Source: Pedobacter ginsengisoli (GTDB lineage Bacteria; Bacteroidota; Bacteroidia; Sphingobacteriales; Sphingobacteriaceae). Taken from it: a stretch of DNA of 64,000 nt. A program made the translations under genes and the position numbers. Within the stretch, counting starts at the first letter, position 1; every line of letters starts with the position of its first letter. The notes beneath the pieces are model-generated. The model was not told the DNA's origin, did no database searches, and saw only the letters and a list, made by a program, of their open reading frames with translations. Positions 44,186 through 52,385 of this stretch are shown one piece after another. The stretch covers positions 2,319,555 through 2,383,554 of the forward strand of contig NZ_CP024091.1 in NCBI RefSeq assembly GCF_002736205.1. The letters are read 5' to 3'.

Positions 44186-44662
44186 ATGGAAACTCAAAAA
44201 AGACAACACCCGATTGATGGTACCGAAGGCGATCCTATTGAATTAAAGATTGCCGCCGCCTGGACGAAGAATTATCGTATCATGAATCCAAATGAAACGA
44301 TTTCACATTTTTTTGGCAATCAGATTCTACAACAAATCCTTGATCAACCTGAGTGTCTTGGCATCCGTATCTATTATGCCAACGAAGTAAGGCTGAATTG
44401 GATTCAGCGTATTTTTGTTACTATAAGCAATTTTTTACGTTGGATTGTTGGTGCATATGGCGTAAAGCACCTGATTTTGGTAGGTAGCGATAAAGATGGT
44501 ATAGATCAAATACCTGAAAAAGTGCCAACAGAGGTTTCAGAAAATCAGGATAAAGTAATGGTAGCCATGTCTTTTAAAGCAGCAGCAGCTCGCACTATAG
44601 CTGAACAAGCTTCGCCATGCCCCGGAGGAGCAGGCTGTCCGGAAAATCAACTGACCAGATAA
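44186..44662 (+). CDS. 158-aa Cys-tailed cytoplasmic protein, unknown function
   Basis: No signal peptide or strong membrane helix. The body includes IDGTEGDPIELKIAAAWTKNYR, SHFFGNQILQQILDQPECLGIRIYYANE and HLILVGSDKDGIDQIPE. The tail ends SPCPGGAGCPENQLTR with two Cys in a C-x5-C pattern. A segment near 75-95 is moderately hydrophobic (IFVTISNFLRWIVGAYG). I recall similar uncharacterised proteins (IRIYYA...LVLVG.D..G) in Bacteroidota but cannot name a family. It is the first gene of the rightward operon and may be a cytoplasmic partner of the divergent large protein. Confidence 0.65.
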   Translation: METQKRQHPIDGTEGDPIELKIAAAWTKNYRIMNPNETISHFFGNQILQQILDQPECLGIRIYYANEVRLNWIQRIFVTISNFLRWIVGAYGVKHLILVGSDKDGIDQIPEKVPTEVSENQDKVMVAMSFKAAAARTIAEQASPCPGGAGCPENQLTR

Positions 44663-44681
44663 ATAAGTTAAAGAATTAACG

Positions 44682-45344
44682 ATGTCTCCGCAGCTCCTTT
44701 TGCAAAACTTATCAAGCGTGTCGGCAATTTTGCCCATAGCAGCGGCAATACTTAACTATAAGCACTTAAATAAAGTGCAAAAAATTGCCGCTGTTTTTTT
44801 TATAATTTCAGGCTTGTTCGATCTTGGTTTGCTTTTGGTGAGGCACCTTAACATAACTTTAATTACCAGTGGAGGGCGTGCCAACAATGCACCCTTAATT
44901 CATTTATTTCTATTGGTAAGCATTTTATTTTACGCGTTAATGTACTTTCAGGCATTTAATAAATTGGCCCTGAAAAGAGTATCAATCGCTGTTTCGGTAA
45001 TAACGGGAGTACTAATTTTTGTTAATGCATTTTTTATAGAAGGTTTATTAAAATTTCCTTCTATCGGAAACACAATTCTAAGCGTAACCTTAATCTTATT
45101 ATCCTTGTTATACTTCTGGCAGCTGCTTGATCAGGCAGAGATTGTTCGTTTAGAAAAGCAGCCCATGTTTTGGATAAGTGCTGGGGTTTTATCGTACTGC
45201 AGCATCAATATTTTTCTATTCATGCTTATGAGGTCACTTGGGTCGCTATCTTCAAATTTTTGGACCATTCACTCTATAATTAATATAATAGCTAACCTTT
45301 TATTTGCGATTGCCCTATTTTGCAAACCACAGAAAACGATATAA
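44682..45344 (+). CDS. Seven-helix membrane protein, probable sensor partner
   Basis: A 220-residue protein with about seven hydrophobic helices and short loops (for example VSAILPIAAAILNYKHL, IFFIISGLFDLGLLLV, VTLILLSLLYFWQLLDQ). No enzymatic motif. It overlaps the histidine kinase by 25 bases. The kinase lacks a recognisable input domain, so this protein may be its sensor; this is inferred from context. Confidence 0.65.
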   Translation: MSPQLLLQNLSSVSAILPIAAAILNYKHLNKVQKIAAVFFIISGLFDLGLLLVRHLNITLITSGGRANNAPLIHLFLLVSILFYALMYFQAFNKLALKRVSIAVSVITGVLIFVNAFFIEGLLKFPSIGNTILSVTLILLSLLYFWQLLDQAEIVRLEKQPMFWISAGVLSYCSINIFLFMLMRSLGSLSSNFWTIHSIINIIANLLFAIALFCKPQKTI

Positions 45345-46117
45345 CCGATGTACTCATTATTGGTACGCTTGTAGTAGTTTTACTGCTGGTATTTTTGTTT
45401 TTGTTTGTAATTCTTTACCAACGAAAAATGCTAAAATACCAGGAAGAAAAGCGTAAAATGCAGGCCGAAGCTCAAAACAGTTTCCTGCAGGCCGTTTTTG
45501 AAACACAGGAAAGCGAGCGTAAACGCTTATCGGTTGATTTACACGATAGTGTAGGCCAGGTATTATCAGCCATTAAATTAAACCTGCACCGCATTGATAA
45601 ACTATCCGGCAATGTCGAAAATGCATCAACCCTGTTGGCAAGTACCCGCAAATTAACAGATGAATGTATACAGGAAATACGCAACATTATCCACAATGTT
45701 TTGCCCACCGTTTTAATCGATTTTGGGCTTACAGATGGCCTTAAAGACTTATGCAATTATGTGCAGCAAAATACAGGCATGCAGGTAAATTACAGTCAAA
45801 ATTTAAACGGCGAACGCTTTAAGCCTGAAATAGAAATTACACTTTACCGTATGGTGCAGGAGTTATTTGGCAATGCTATAAAACATGCAAAGGCAACCGA
45901 AATTCATATTTCATTAACCAAAGAGGCAGAATTAATTTGCCTAAACTTTAAAGACAATGGCATTGGCTTTAATAAAGATGCTATTATACATGGTTTTGGT
46001 TTAAAGAATTTGCAAAGCCGATCGCAATTAATAAAAGCCGACATTAAGACAAATTCCGTAGCTGGAAAAGGCACACAAACTACCATTACTTTAAACATTA
46101 ATAACCTTGATAATTAA
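45320..46117 (+). CDS. Sensor histidine kinase, NarL-type partner (HisKA_3)
   Basis: A 265-residue kinase with one N-terminal helix (about 10-32), a short coiled region, the phospho-acceptor in SVDLHDSVGQ (His75) and a HATPase domain. N box: MVQELFGNAIKHAK; G boxes: DNGIGFN and GFGLKNLQSR. The TTG at 45320 is the only start that keeps the transmembrane helix; ATG codons farther in would remove it. It has no extracytoplasmic sensor domain. It overlaps the seven-helix gene and is followed after 24 bases by the response regulator. Confidence 0.88.
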   Translation: MQTTENDITDVLIIGTLVVVLLLVFLFLFVILYQRKMLKYQEEKRKMQAEAQNSFLQAVFETQESERKRLSVDLHDSVGQVLSAIKLNLHRIDKLSGNVENASTLLASTRKLTDECIQEIRNIIHNVLPTVLIDFGLTDGLKDLCNYVQQNTGMQVNYSQNLNGERFKPEIEITLYRMVQELFGNAIKHAKATEIHISLTKEAELICLNFKDNGIGFNKDAIIHGFGLKNLQSRSQLIKADIKTNSVAGKGTQTTITLNINNLDN

Positions 46118-46141
46118 CTTATTCCCTCCTATCTTTAACTT

Positions 46142-46795
46142 ATGTCCTCAATAAATTTAGCTATCGCTGACGATCATAAAATTTTCCGTGAAGGTCTAAA
46201 ATTCACTTTAGAGGATTGTACCCAATTAAATTTAATTATAGAGGCAACAAACGGTAAAGATTTAATTGATCAAATTGCCAATAATCAACCTGATGTTATT
46301 TTAATGGATATTAAAATGCCAGAAATGGATGGAATGCAGGCTACAGCATATATTCATCAGCATTTTCCGGACATTAAAATACTGATGCTCTCTATGCACA
46401 ACGAGGATAAGTATATTCTAGATGCGATGCGTTTGGGAGCTTCCGGATATCTTTTAAAAAATGCAGAACCTGAAGAAATACTGGATGCTATTATAACTGT
46501 GCAGGCCAAAGGCTTTTATTTTAACGACAACCTATCCATAACCATGGCAAAAGAGCTTTTGGGTGTAAATTTTATGCATAGATTGCATCAAAAAGATGCG
46601 AAACTCAACGAGCGTGAGATCGAAGTGCTTAAACTTATTTGTGAAGAATGCAGCAATACGGAAATAGCTGATAAGTTATTCCTAAGCGTCCGCACGGTTG
46701 AAGGTTATCGCACCAGATTATTCGAAAAAATAGGTTCTAAAAACGTTGCAGGCCTGGTTATTTATGCTGTAAAAAATGGGATAATAACGATATAA
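46142..46795 (+). CDS. LuxR/NarL-family response regulator
   Basis: A 217-residue regulator. The receiver domain has the acidic pocket Asp10/Asp11, phospho-acceptor Asp56 in VILMDIKMPEMDG, and Lys in the LKNAEPEEI region. The C-terminal HTH (about 150-210) contains LNEREIEVLKLICEECSNTEIADKLFLSVRTVEGYRTRLFEKIG. It is the last gene of the operon 44186-46795 and is the likely output regulator; the divergent operon is the obvious first candidate target. It ends 17 bases before the convergent acyltransferase. Confidence 0.93.
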   Translation: MSSINLAIADDHKIFREGLKFTLEDCTQLNLIIEATNGKDLIDQIANNQPDVILMDIKMPEMDGMQATAYIHQHFPDIKILMLSMHNEDKYILDAMRLGASGYLLKNAEPEEILDAIITVQAKGFYFNDNLSITMAKELLGVNFMHRLHQKDAKLNEREIEVLKLICEECSNTEIADKLFLSVRTVEGYRTRLFEKIGSKNVAGLVIYAVKNGIITI

Positions 46796-46812
46796 ATAGT
46801 AACCAACACTAC

Positions 46813-47919
46813 TTACTTAAACCTCTTCTGCAACCATTTACGAACCGGTTCATCATACCATTTCAGTGCTGTATAAGCCAAAATAATGCTGCCAATTAAG
46901 ATAAGTAAAGCATAAGGCAAGGCTTGTGTAATAGTTAGGCCTTTGTTATTACTAATCCAGGCGACGTAAAAATAGACAATTGGGTAATGTACCAGATAAA
47001 GCGGATAGGATATTTCACCTAAGAATTTGCAAACCTTGTTCTCTCTTTGACTTTGCATCACACCACTGGCACCAATGTATACAATGAGCGGAAAGATGAT
47101 GATAATGCAAACAGAGTCGTAAATACCATTCATCCAAACCTGCTCAGCACCGCCAATACGGGGCATATAAAGTACAATAGCTACTAAAAGGCTACACCAT
47201 AAAAAGGCATTTTTAATTCTGGTAGGCTTGGCTATTCTTGAAAGCAACAGCCCCGCAAAAAAAGGATACATAACACGTGTTAGCCCTATACGGACCTGTT
47301 CTACATTCAATGTCCAGCCACCACTAACATCGCCGTTTGAGATAGCGAGGTGTGCTAATGCAATAGCAGACATCCCTACTAAAATGCCTAATGCAGTTTT
47401 GGAAAACTTCCTAATCCAGACAGCATAAAGAATGTTAGCAATATATTCAAAGAACAGTGACCACCCTACACTATTCATGGGATGCATTTCTTGCCAGCCA
47501 CGTATATCAAGCGACAATGGTATAGGTAAGATTGTATAACCGATCAGCATTACAAGAAGCATCTTCCAGACAGGAACAGTGTGAATGAGTGGCCAAAGCG
47601 TAGAATCTGTAAAATAGAATCCTATAGCGCCAAGGGTCATCCCTAAAATCACCATTGGTTGCAGACGTATAATACGGCGTTTAAAAAAACTGCTAGCAGT
47701 AGTTTTAGGCCAGCGGTCATCGTAAGCATAGCCAATCACGAAACCCGACAACAAAAAGAAAAAATCGACAGCGAGGTAACCATGATTAACGAATTTATCT
47801 AAGTTACTTGTTGAAAACGGTTCGGCCAGATGAAATGTTACAACAATTATAGCTGCGATACCGCGAAGGCCGTCTAATATAGGGTAGTGTGGTTTGGTGG
47901 CCAGAGCATTATTAGTCAT
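46813..47919 (-). CDS. Acyltransferase family 3 membrane protein (OafA-like)
   Basis: A 368-residue integral membrane acyltransferase with about ten helices. It starts with the family signature LDGLRGIAAIIVVTFHLAEPF (His in TFHL) and has NHGYLAVDFFFLLSGFVIGYAYDDRW, plus RRIIRLQPMVILG and a C-terminal LVHYPIVYFYVAW. Family members O-acetylate cell-surface sugars, peptidoglycan or LPS. It stands alone, so the substrate is unknown. The shared region with 48036 holds no exact promoter motif I can support. Confidence 0.9.
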   Translation of the reverse strand: MTNNALATKPHYPILDGLRGIAAIIVVTFHLAEPFSTSNLDKFVNHGYLAVDFFFLLSGFVIGYAYDDRWPKTTASSFFKRRIIRLQPMVILGMTLGAIGFYFTDSTLWPLIHTVPVWKMLLVMLIGYTILPIPLSLDIRGWQEMHPMNSVGWSLFFEYIANILYAVWIRKFSKTALGILVGMSAIALAHLAISNGDVSGGWTLNVEQVRIGLTRVMYPFFAGLLLSRIAKPTRIKNAFLWCSLLVAIVLYMPRIGGAEQVWMNGIYDSVCIIIIFPLIVYIGASGVMQSQRENKVCKFLGEISYPLYLVHYPIVYFYVAWISNNKGLTITQALPYALLILIGSIILAYTALKWYDEPVRKWLQKRFK

Positions 47920-48035
47920 TAACAGAATGGGATATACAGATTATACTTAAAACTGGTGCAAAATATAAAACATGTACCAAACCCTACATTTTTTTTGCAT
48001 ATTTAAATATAACCAGGAGCAAAAACAAGTTCAAC

Positions 48036-48461
48036 ATGACCATTAAAACCACCCAAACAACGGAAAGCGTTGAAGATTTCATCAATGCCTTTGCGGCTAC
48101 ACCACAAAAAAAAAAGGACGGATTTGAACTGCTGGAACTTATGAAAGCACATACCGGTTACGAGCCAAAAATGTGGGGGCCAACAATCATCGGTTTTGGC
48201 TTATATCATTATAAATCTGAAAGAAGCAAACAGGAAGGTGACTGGCCTTTAGTTGGGTTCTCACCAAGAAAAGCAGCCATCTCTTTATATGTTTACAGTG
48301 CTGCCCCAGGGCAGAAAGAATTATTAGAACAGCTTGGGAAATTTACGATGGGAAAGGGCTGCATTTATGTAAAAAAACTGGCAGATATCAATACAGAAAT
48401 ACTTAAGGAAATGATTAGCGGAACTATTGATTTCCTTCAGGAAAAATGGGGTAAACAGTAA
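48036..48461 (+). CDS. DUF1801 domain protein (YdhG-like)
   Basis: A 141-residue cytoplasmic protein with the DUF1801 pattern: KKKDGFELLELMKAHTGYEPKMWGPTIIGFGLYHYKSERSKQEGDWPLVGFSPRKAAISLYVY, then a C-terminal GKGCIYVKKLADINTEILKEMI. The function of the family is unknown. A polypurine run A9 at 48107-48115 lies inside the gene near codon 25 and could be slippage-prone. Confidence 0.85.
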   Translation: MTIKTTQTTESVEDFINAFAATPQKKKDGFELLELMKAHTGYEPKMWGPTIIGFGLYHYKSERSKQEGDWPLVGFSPRKAAISLYVYSAAPGQKELLEQLGKFTMGKGCIYVKKLADINTEILKEMISGTIDFLQEKWGKQ

Positions 48462-48534
48462 ATTAGCTAATAAAAAATGTAGGTCAAATTCAATCATTTT
48501 TTCTATTTTCGCCGAACATCTATTTTCTATACAC

Positions 48535-48876
48535 ATGAAACCTGCTTTTACTTGTCTTTATTACCTGGAAAATGCTGCGCATTGCATATTGGAGATCAAA
48601 AGATCTGATTTGCCTGATAATGCAGATATAGCAGAAAAATTCCGCTGGTTGTTTCTGGACAAAACAACAAAACAGGTTCATTCCTTAACTTTTCGTTCGA
48701 TGGATTCTTCTGGTGAAGTGCAGGAACGCTTCTTTGAGCAGGGTTATCTAAAATTTAATGCTGAAACAGCTACTTACATTGAGAAATTCAATTCTGGACA
48801 ACACCAATTGAATAACCATACCGGAATAACCTTACCCGCAGAAATAAAAGATACAATTACAACCTACTTACTTTAG
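48535..48876 (+). CDS. 113-aa hypothetical protein
   Basis: From ATG at 48535 it has 113 residues, starting MKPAFTCLYYLENAAHC. The longer frame to 48427 overlaps the preceding gene by 35 bases and adds an unlikely basic extension, so the internal ATG is preferred. No signal peptide, helix or known domain is recognised; the protein is small, mixed alpha/beta and polar. It follows the DUF1801 gene by 73 bases and may be in its own transcript. The 228 bases after it hold no gene I can support. Confidence 0.55.
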   Translation: MKPAFTCLYYLENAAHCILEIKRSDLPDNADIAEKFRWLFLDKTTKQVHSLTFRSMDSSGEVQERFFEQGYLKFNAETATYIEKFNSGQHQLNNHTGITLPAEIKDTITTYLL

Positions 48877-49055
48877 TAAGATTAGAGAATATTTCTCTAG
48901 TAAGGCTTTACTCCTGCTCCGGTTGAAGTTTATTAAATGCAACACTAACACTCGAACTATACAGGAGTTTAACTCAGGTTGTATAGGAACACAGACCTGC
49001 GAGACATTGTCAACAATAAGTTACAGGCAATTGCAATCAGTTGGAACCTGATGAC

Positions 49056-49085
49056 TTTGTAACAAAATATAATATCATATGTTTG
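49056..49085 (+). promoter_or_regulatory. Promoter of the phosphoesterase gene
   Basis: TTTG at 49056-49059 and TATGTTTG at 49078-49085, separated by 18 bases, match the Bacteroidota promoter pattern. The start codon is 68 bases downstream. Confidence 0.7.
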
Positions 49086-49152
49086 TACTATAAATGGAAA
49101 CTAAGTGAACCAGACTTACATTCATTTTAATCGAATCTTAAAAGAAAACGAA

Positions 49153-50499
49153 ATGTATTTACATAGATTTTTTTATCTGTTTCTTATTATTGTTGCAATT
49201 AGTGGTTGTGGAATCAACAAAAAAGTGCAAAATCAGAACGCTTCATTTGATCAGGATATAAAGCAGATTAACCATGTAGTTGTTATTTATATGGAAAACC
49301 ACAGCTTCGATAATCTTTATGGAGAGTTTAAAGGAGCAAATGGAATTGAAAATGCTAAAAAAGGAAACTTTGTACAAGTTGACAAAGATGGAGCACCTTA
49401 TAAGTACCTTCCGGAGATTCCGAGAAACAACTCCTTCCCAACCAACCTGCCAAATGAGCTTTTTAATATAGATCAATATGTTCCATCGGATAAGGCAACA
49501 CCTGATGTTACCCACCGATTTTTTCATAACCAGTTACAGATTAACGGAGGAAAGATGGATAAGTTTGCGGCATATAATGATTCTAAAGGATTAGCAATGG
49601 GTTACTATAATACTAAGAAATTACCTCTATATCCGATAGCTCAAAAATATACGTTGTGCGACAACTTTTTTCAGAGTGTTTATGGAGGCTCCTATTTTAA
49701 CCATGTTTATCTGATTTCTGCTGCCGTACCGGTTTGGCCTAATGCTCCGCAATCATTGGTAGCTAAAGTAGATGCTAATGGCAAAATGACTGAGGACGGT
49801 GTGGTTACTTCTGACGGCTATGTTGTTAATCATATTCTTTCGCGCAATACACCTTACCCAGCCAAATCAGATACTTCGAAATTATTACCATCGCAAACTA
49901 TGCCAACAATTGGGGATAAGCTAAGTGAAAAAAATATATCCTGGGCATGGTATTCAGAGGGATGGGATGATGCCGTTGCAGGAAGGAAAAATAACTTTGC
50001 TTACAATCATGAGCCTTTCTTGTATTTTGCAAAATATGAAGCCGGAACAGAGGGCAGAAAGCACATGAAGGATCAAAATGATTTCATTAAAGCTGCAAAA
50101 GAAGGTAACCTTCCGAGCGTTTCATTTGTAAAACCAGGTGGAGGAAATGACGAGCATCCCGGAGGTTCTGCTGTATATTCATCAGAGCAACTTGCCGTAA
50201 ATCTAATCAATGCAGTATTAGATGGGCCCAATGCTAAAGATGCTTTGGTTATATTAACTTACGATGAATTTGGTGGCTTTTTTGATCATGTAAATCCACC
50301 GGTTATAGACAGATGGGGTCCAGGAAGCCGTATTCCTGCAATTATTATTGGGCCATTTGCCAAAAAGGGCATTGTAGATCATACCCAATATGAAACTGTA
50401 AGCATTCTTTCCTTTATAGAACATAGATGGGGAATAGCACCATTGGCTGAACGTGATAAAAATGCAAACCCATTCAGGAATGCGCTTACATTTAAGTAA
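49153..50499 (+). CDS. Phosphoesterase family lipoprotein (acid phosphatase/phospholipase C type)
   Basis: From the ATG at 49153 it has 448 residues. A lipoprotein signal ends IIVAISGCGINK. The catalytic motif is INHVVVIYMENHSFDNLYGEF, where Glu-Asn and the following residues form the metal site of PF04185 (AcpA/phospholipase C group). Further motifs: SFVKPGGGNDEHPGG, LTYDEFGGFFDHVNPP and IPAIIIGPFAKKGIVDHTQYE, typical of the family. It hydrolyses phosphate esters such as phospholipids or phosphoproteins outside the cell. The upstream open frame from 49105 begins with GTG and lacks the signal. Followed after 32 bases by a cytochrome c peroxidase. Confidence 0.87.
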   Translation: MYLHRFFYLFLIIVAISGCGINKKVQNQNASFDQDIKQINHVVVIYMENHSFDNLYGEFKGANGIENAKKGNFVQVDKDGAPYKYLPEIPRNNSFPTNLPNELFNIDQYVPSDKATPDVTHRFFHNQLQINGGKMDKFAAYNDSKGLAMGYYNTKKLPLYPIAQKYTLCDNFFQSVYGGSYFNHVYLISAAVPVWPNAPQSLVAKVDANGKMTEDGVVTSDGYVVNHILSRNTPYPAKSDTSKLLPSQTMPTIGDKLSEKNISWAWYSEGWDDAVAGRKNNFAYNHEPFLYFAKYEAGTEGRKHMKDQNDFIKAAKEGNLPSVSFVKPGGGNDEHPGGSAVYSSEQLAVNLINAVLDGPNAKDALVILTYDEFGGFFDHVNPPVIDRWGPGSRIPAIIIGPFAKKGIVDHTQYETVSILSFIEHRWGIAPLAERDKNANPFRNALTFK

Positions 50500-50531
50500 T
50501 CAGCATTAATAAGGAGGATGAGGAATATGTT

Positions 50532-52376
50532 ATGTACAAGAAAGTTGGAATAGTAGCATTTCTATTTACAGGACTATTTATTGTAGGCTTTACCTCCGTT
50601 AATTCGAATTATACAGAACAAACACAATCCAGTCTGCGTGAGCAAAAAATCCAAAAAGAAGCTCTAAATCAGCTAGCGTCCTTTCAGGATTACGTAAGGG
50701 ACAGCTTACTTTTTGAGGTTAGTAAAGACAAGATTGATGAACAAAGAGTTCAGCAAGTCTTTTTAAAATCAAGATTACTATTCAAAAAATTTGAATGGAT
50801 AGCTGAGTATTTTTCTGCCGACCTGACTAAGAGATTAAATGGTCCCCCGGTACAAGAGATTGAAAATGCTGATTTATTAGACTCTTCTTTAGTGCGTGCA
50901 GTTGACCCAATGGGTTTGCAGGTAATAGAACAATTTATATTTCCTAAGTATAATGTGGCCGAAAAGAAAAATCTGGTTAATGAGACCAGACACCTCATTA
51001 CTAATACAGCGTATTTGATTTCATTTTTTGCTGACCAACAGCTTGCTGATTGGCGCATATTGGATGCTGCCAAGCTAGAGGTTTTCAGGATAATCTCTTT
51101 AGGCATTACAGGATTTGACAATCCTCTTTCTTTGAACAGTATGGAAGAATCATCCGAGTCTTTAAAAAGCTTGAAAGGTGTACTTCGTTTATACGTCAAT
51201 AAAAAAAATAATACAGCTTTATTAAAAGATCTGGATGCTTCTATAGAATATCTTAACCGTAATTCTGATTTTAACTCATTTGATAGGGCTAAGTTTATTA
51301 AAAGTTTCGGAAATGAAATCAGCTCCGGAATAGCGCAATTGGAGGGTGATTTACCAGGCCGCAAGATTAAATATAATCGAATGCTTAAGCAGGAGGCAAG
51401 AACTTTATTTGATTCAGGCGCATTTAATGCAGATGCATTTTCCCCAGGCCCCGAATTTCATATAACAGATGCTAAAGTGGGCCTAGGTAAAAGGCTTTTT
51501 TACGATCAATCGCTTTCTGGTACCGGCACAAGAAGCTGTGTTTCTTGTCACAATCCTGAATTGGCATTTACCGACGGATTGGCTAAGCACCCGGATATTC
51601 ATGTTCCTTCAAAATTACTGACAAGAAATGTACCTACGTTGCTCAACGCTGCTTTACAGTCAAATTATTTTTATGATATGAGGGTGTTAACATTGGAAGA
51701 TCAGGTACGTGATGTAATTAGTAGCAAACAAGAGATGGATGGCTCTATGGATGCGGTAATAAAATACCTTTCTGCTGATAAATCATATCAATCGCTATTT
51801 AAAATGGCTTTTCCTGCAAAAGCAGGAAAAGGGATAAGTTCAGATCAGGTAACAAATGCGCTTGCATCCTACATCCGTAGCCTGACAAACCTCAATAGCC
51901 GATTTGATGAATATATGCGCGGTAATGAAACTGCCTTATCAAACCAGGAACTGAAAGGCTTTAATCTATTTATGGGAAAAGCAAAATGTGCCACATGTCA
52001 TTTTGCGCCACTGTTTAATGGAGTTACTCCTCCAAAATATGTTGAGAGCGAAGCGGAAGTTCTGGGTGTTCCTGTGTCCTTAGCTGATTCTACTTTAGAT
52101 GCTGATTTGGGTTATTACAATGTGATTGGTGTTGATTCCTATAAGCATGCTTTTAAGATTCCTACTGTTCGGAATATTAATAAAACTGGTCCTTATATGC
52201 ATAACGGGATATATAAGACTTTAGACCAGGTAATGGAATTTTATAATAACGGAGGAGCTGCAGGCTTAGGTATAAATCTCGCCAATCAAACGCTTTCTGC
52301 TGAAAATCTTCGCCTCACTGAAAAAGAAAAAGAGGATATCATTTCTTTTATGAAGAGTTTAGAAAGCAGGTTGTAA
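50532..52376 (+). CDS. Di-haem cytochrome c peroxidase (MauG/CcpA family) with long N-terminal domain
   Basis: A 614-residue periplasmic protein. An N-terminal signal/anchor (VGIVAFLFTGLFIVGFTSV) precedes an all-helical region of about 290 residues with no recognised domain. The C-terminal half has two haem-binding motifs, CVSCHNPE (about 335) and CATCHF (about 486). GTRSCVSCHNPELAFTDG, VPTLLNAA and TVRNINKTGPYMHNG are family features. Function: reduction of peroxide, or related protein oxidation. An unusually strong AAGGAGG at 50511-50517 lies 14 bases before the ATG. It follows the phosphoesterase gene by 32 bases. Confidence 0.87.
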   Translation: MYKKVGIVAFLFTGLFIVGFTSVNSNYTEQTQSSLREQKIQKEALNQLASFQDYVRDSLLFEVSKDKIDEQRVQQVFLKSRLLFKKFEWIAEYFSADLTKRLNGPPVQEIENADLLDSSLVRAVDPMGLQVIEQFIFPKYNVAEKKNLVNETRHLITNTAYLISFFADQQLADWRILDAAKLEVFRIISLGITGFDNPLSLNSMEESSESLKSLKGVLRLYVNKKNNTALLKDLDASIEYLNRNSDFNSFDRAKFIKSFGNEISSGIAQLEGDLPGRKIKYNRMLKQEARTLFDSGAFNADAFSPGPEFHITDAKVGLGKRLFYDQSLSGTGTRSCVSCHNPELAFTDGLAKHPDIHVPSKLLTRNVPTLLNAALQSNYFYDMRVLTLEDQVRDVISSKQEMDGSMDAVIKYLSADKSYQSLFKMAFPAKAGKGISSDQVTNALASYIRSLTNLNSRFDEYMRGNETALSNQELKGFNLFMGKAKCATCHFAPLFNGVTPPKYVESEAEVLGVPVSLADSTLDADLGYYNVIGVDSYKHAFKIPTVRNINKTGPYMHNGIYKTLDQVMEFYNNGGAAGLGINLANQTLSAENLRLTEKEKEDIISFMKSLESRL

Positions 52377-52385
52377 GTTTTGTTT

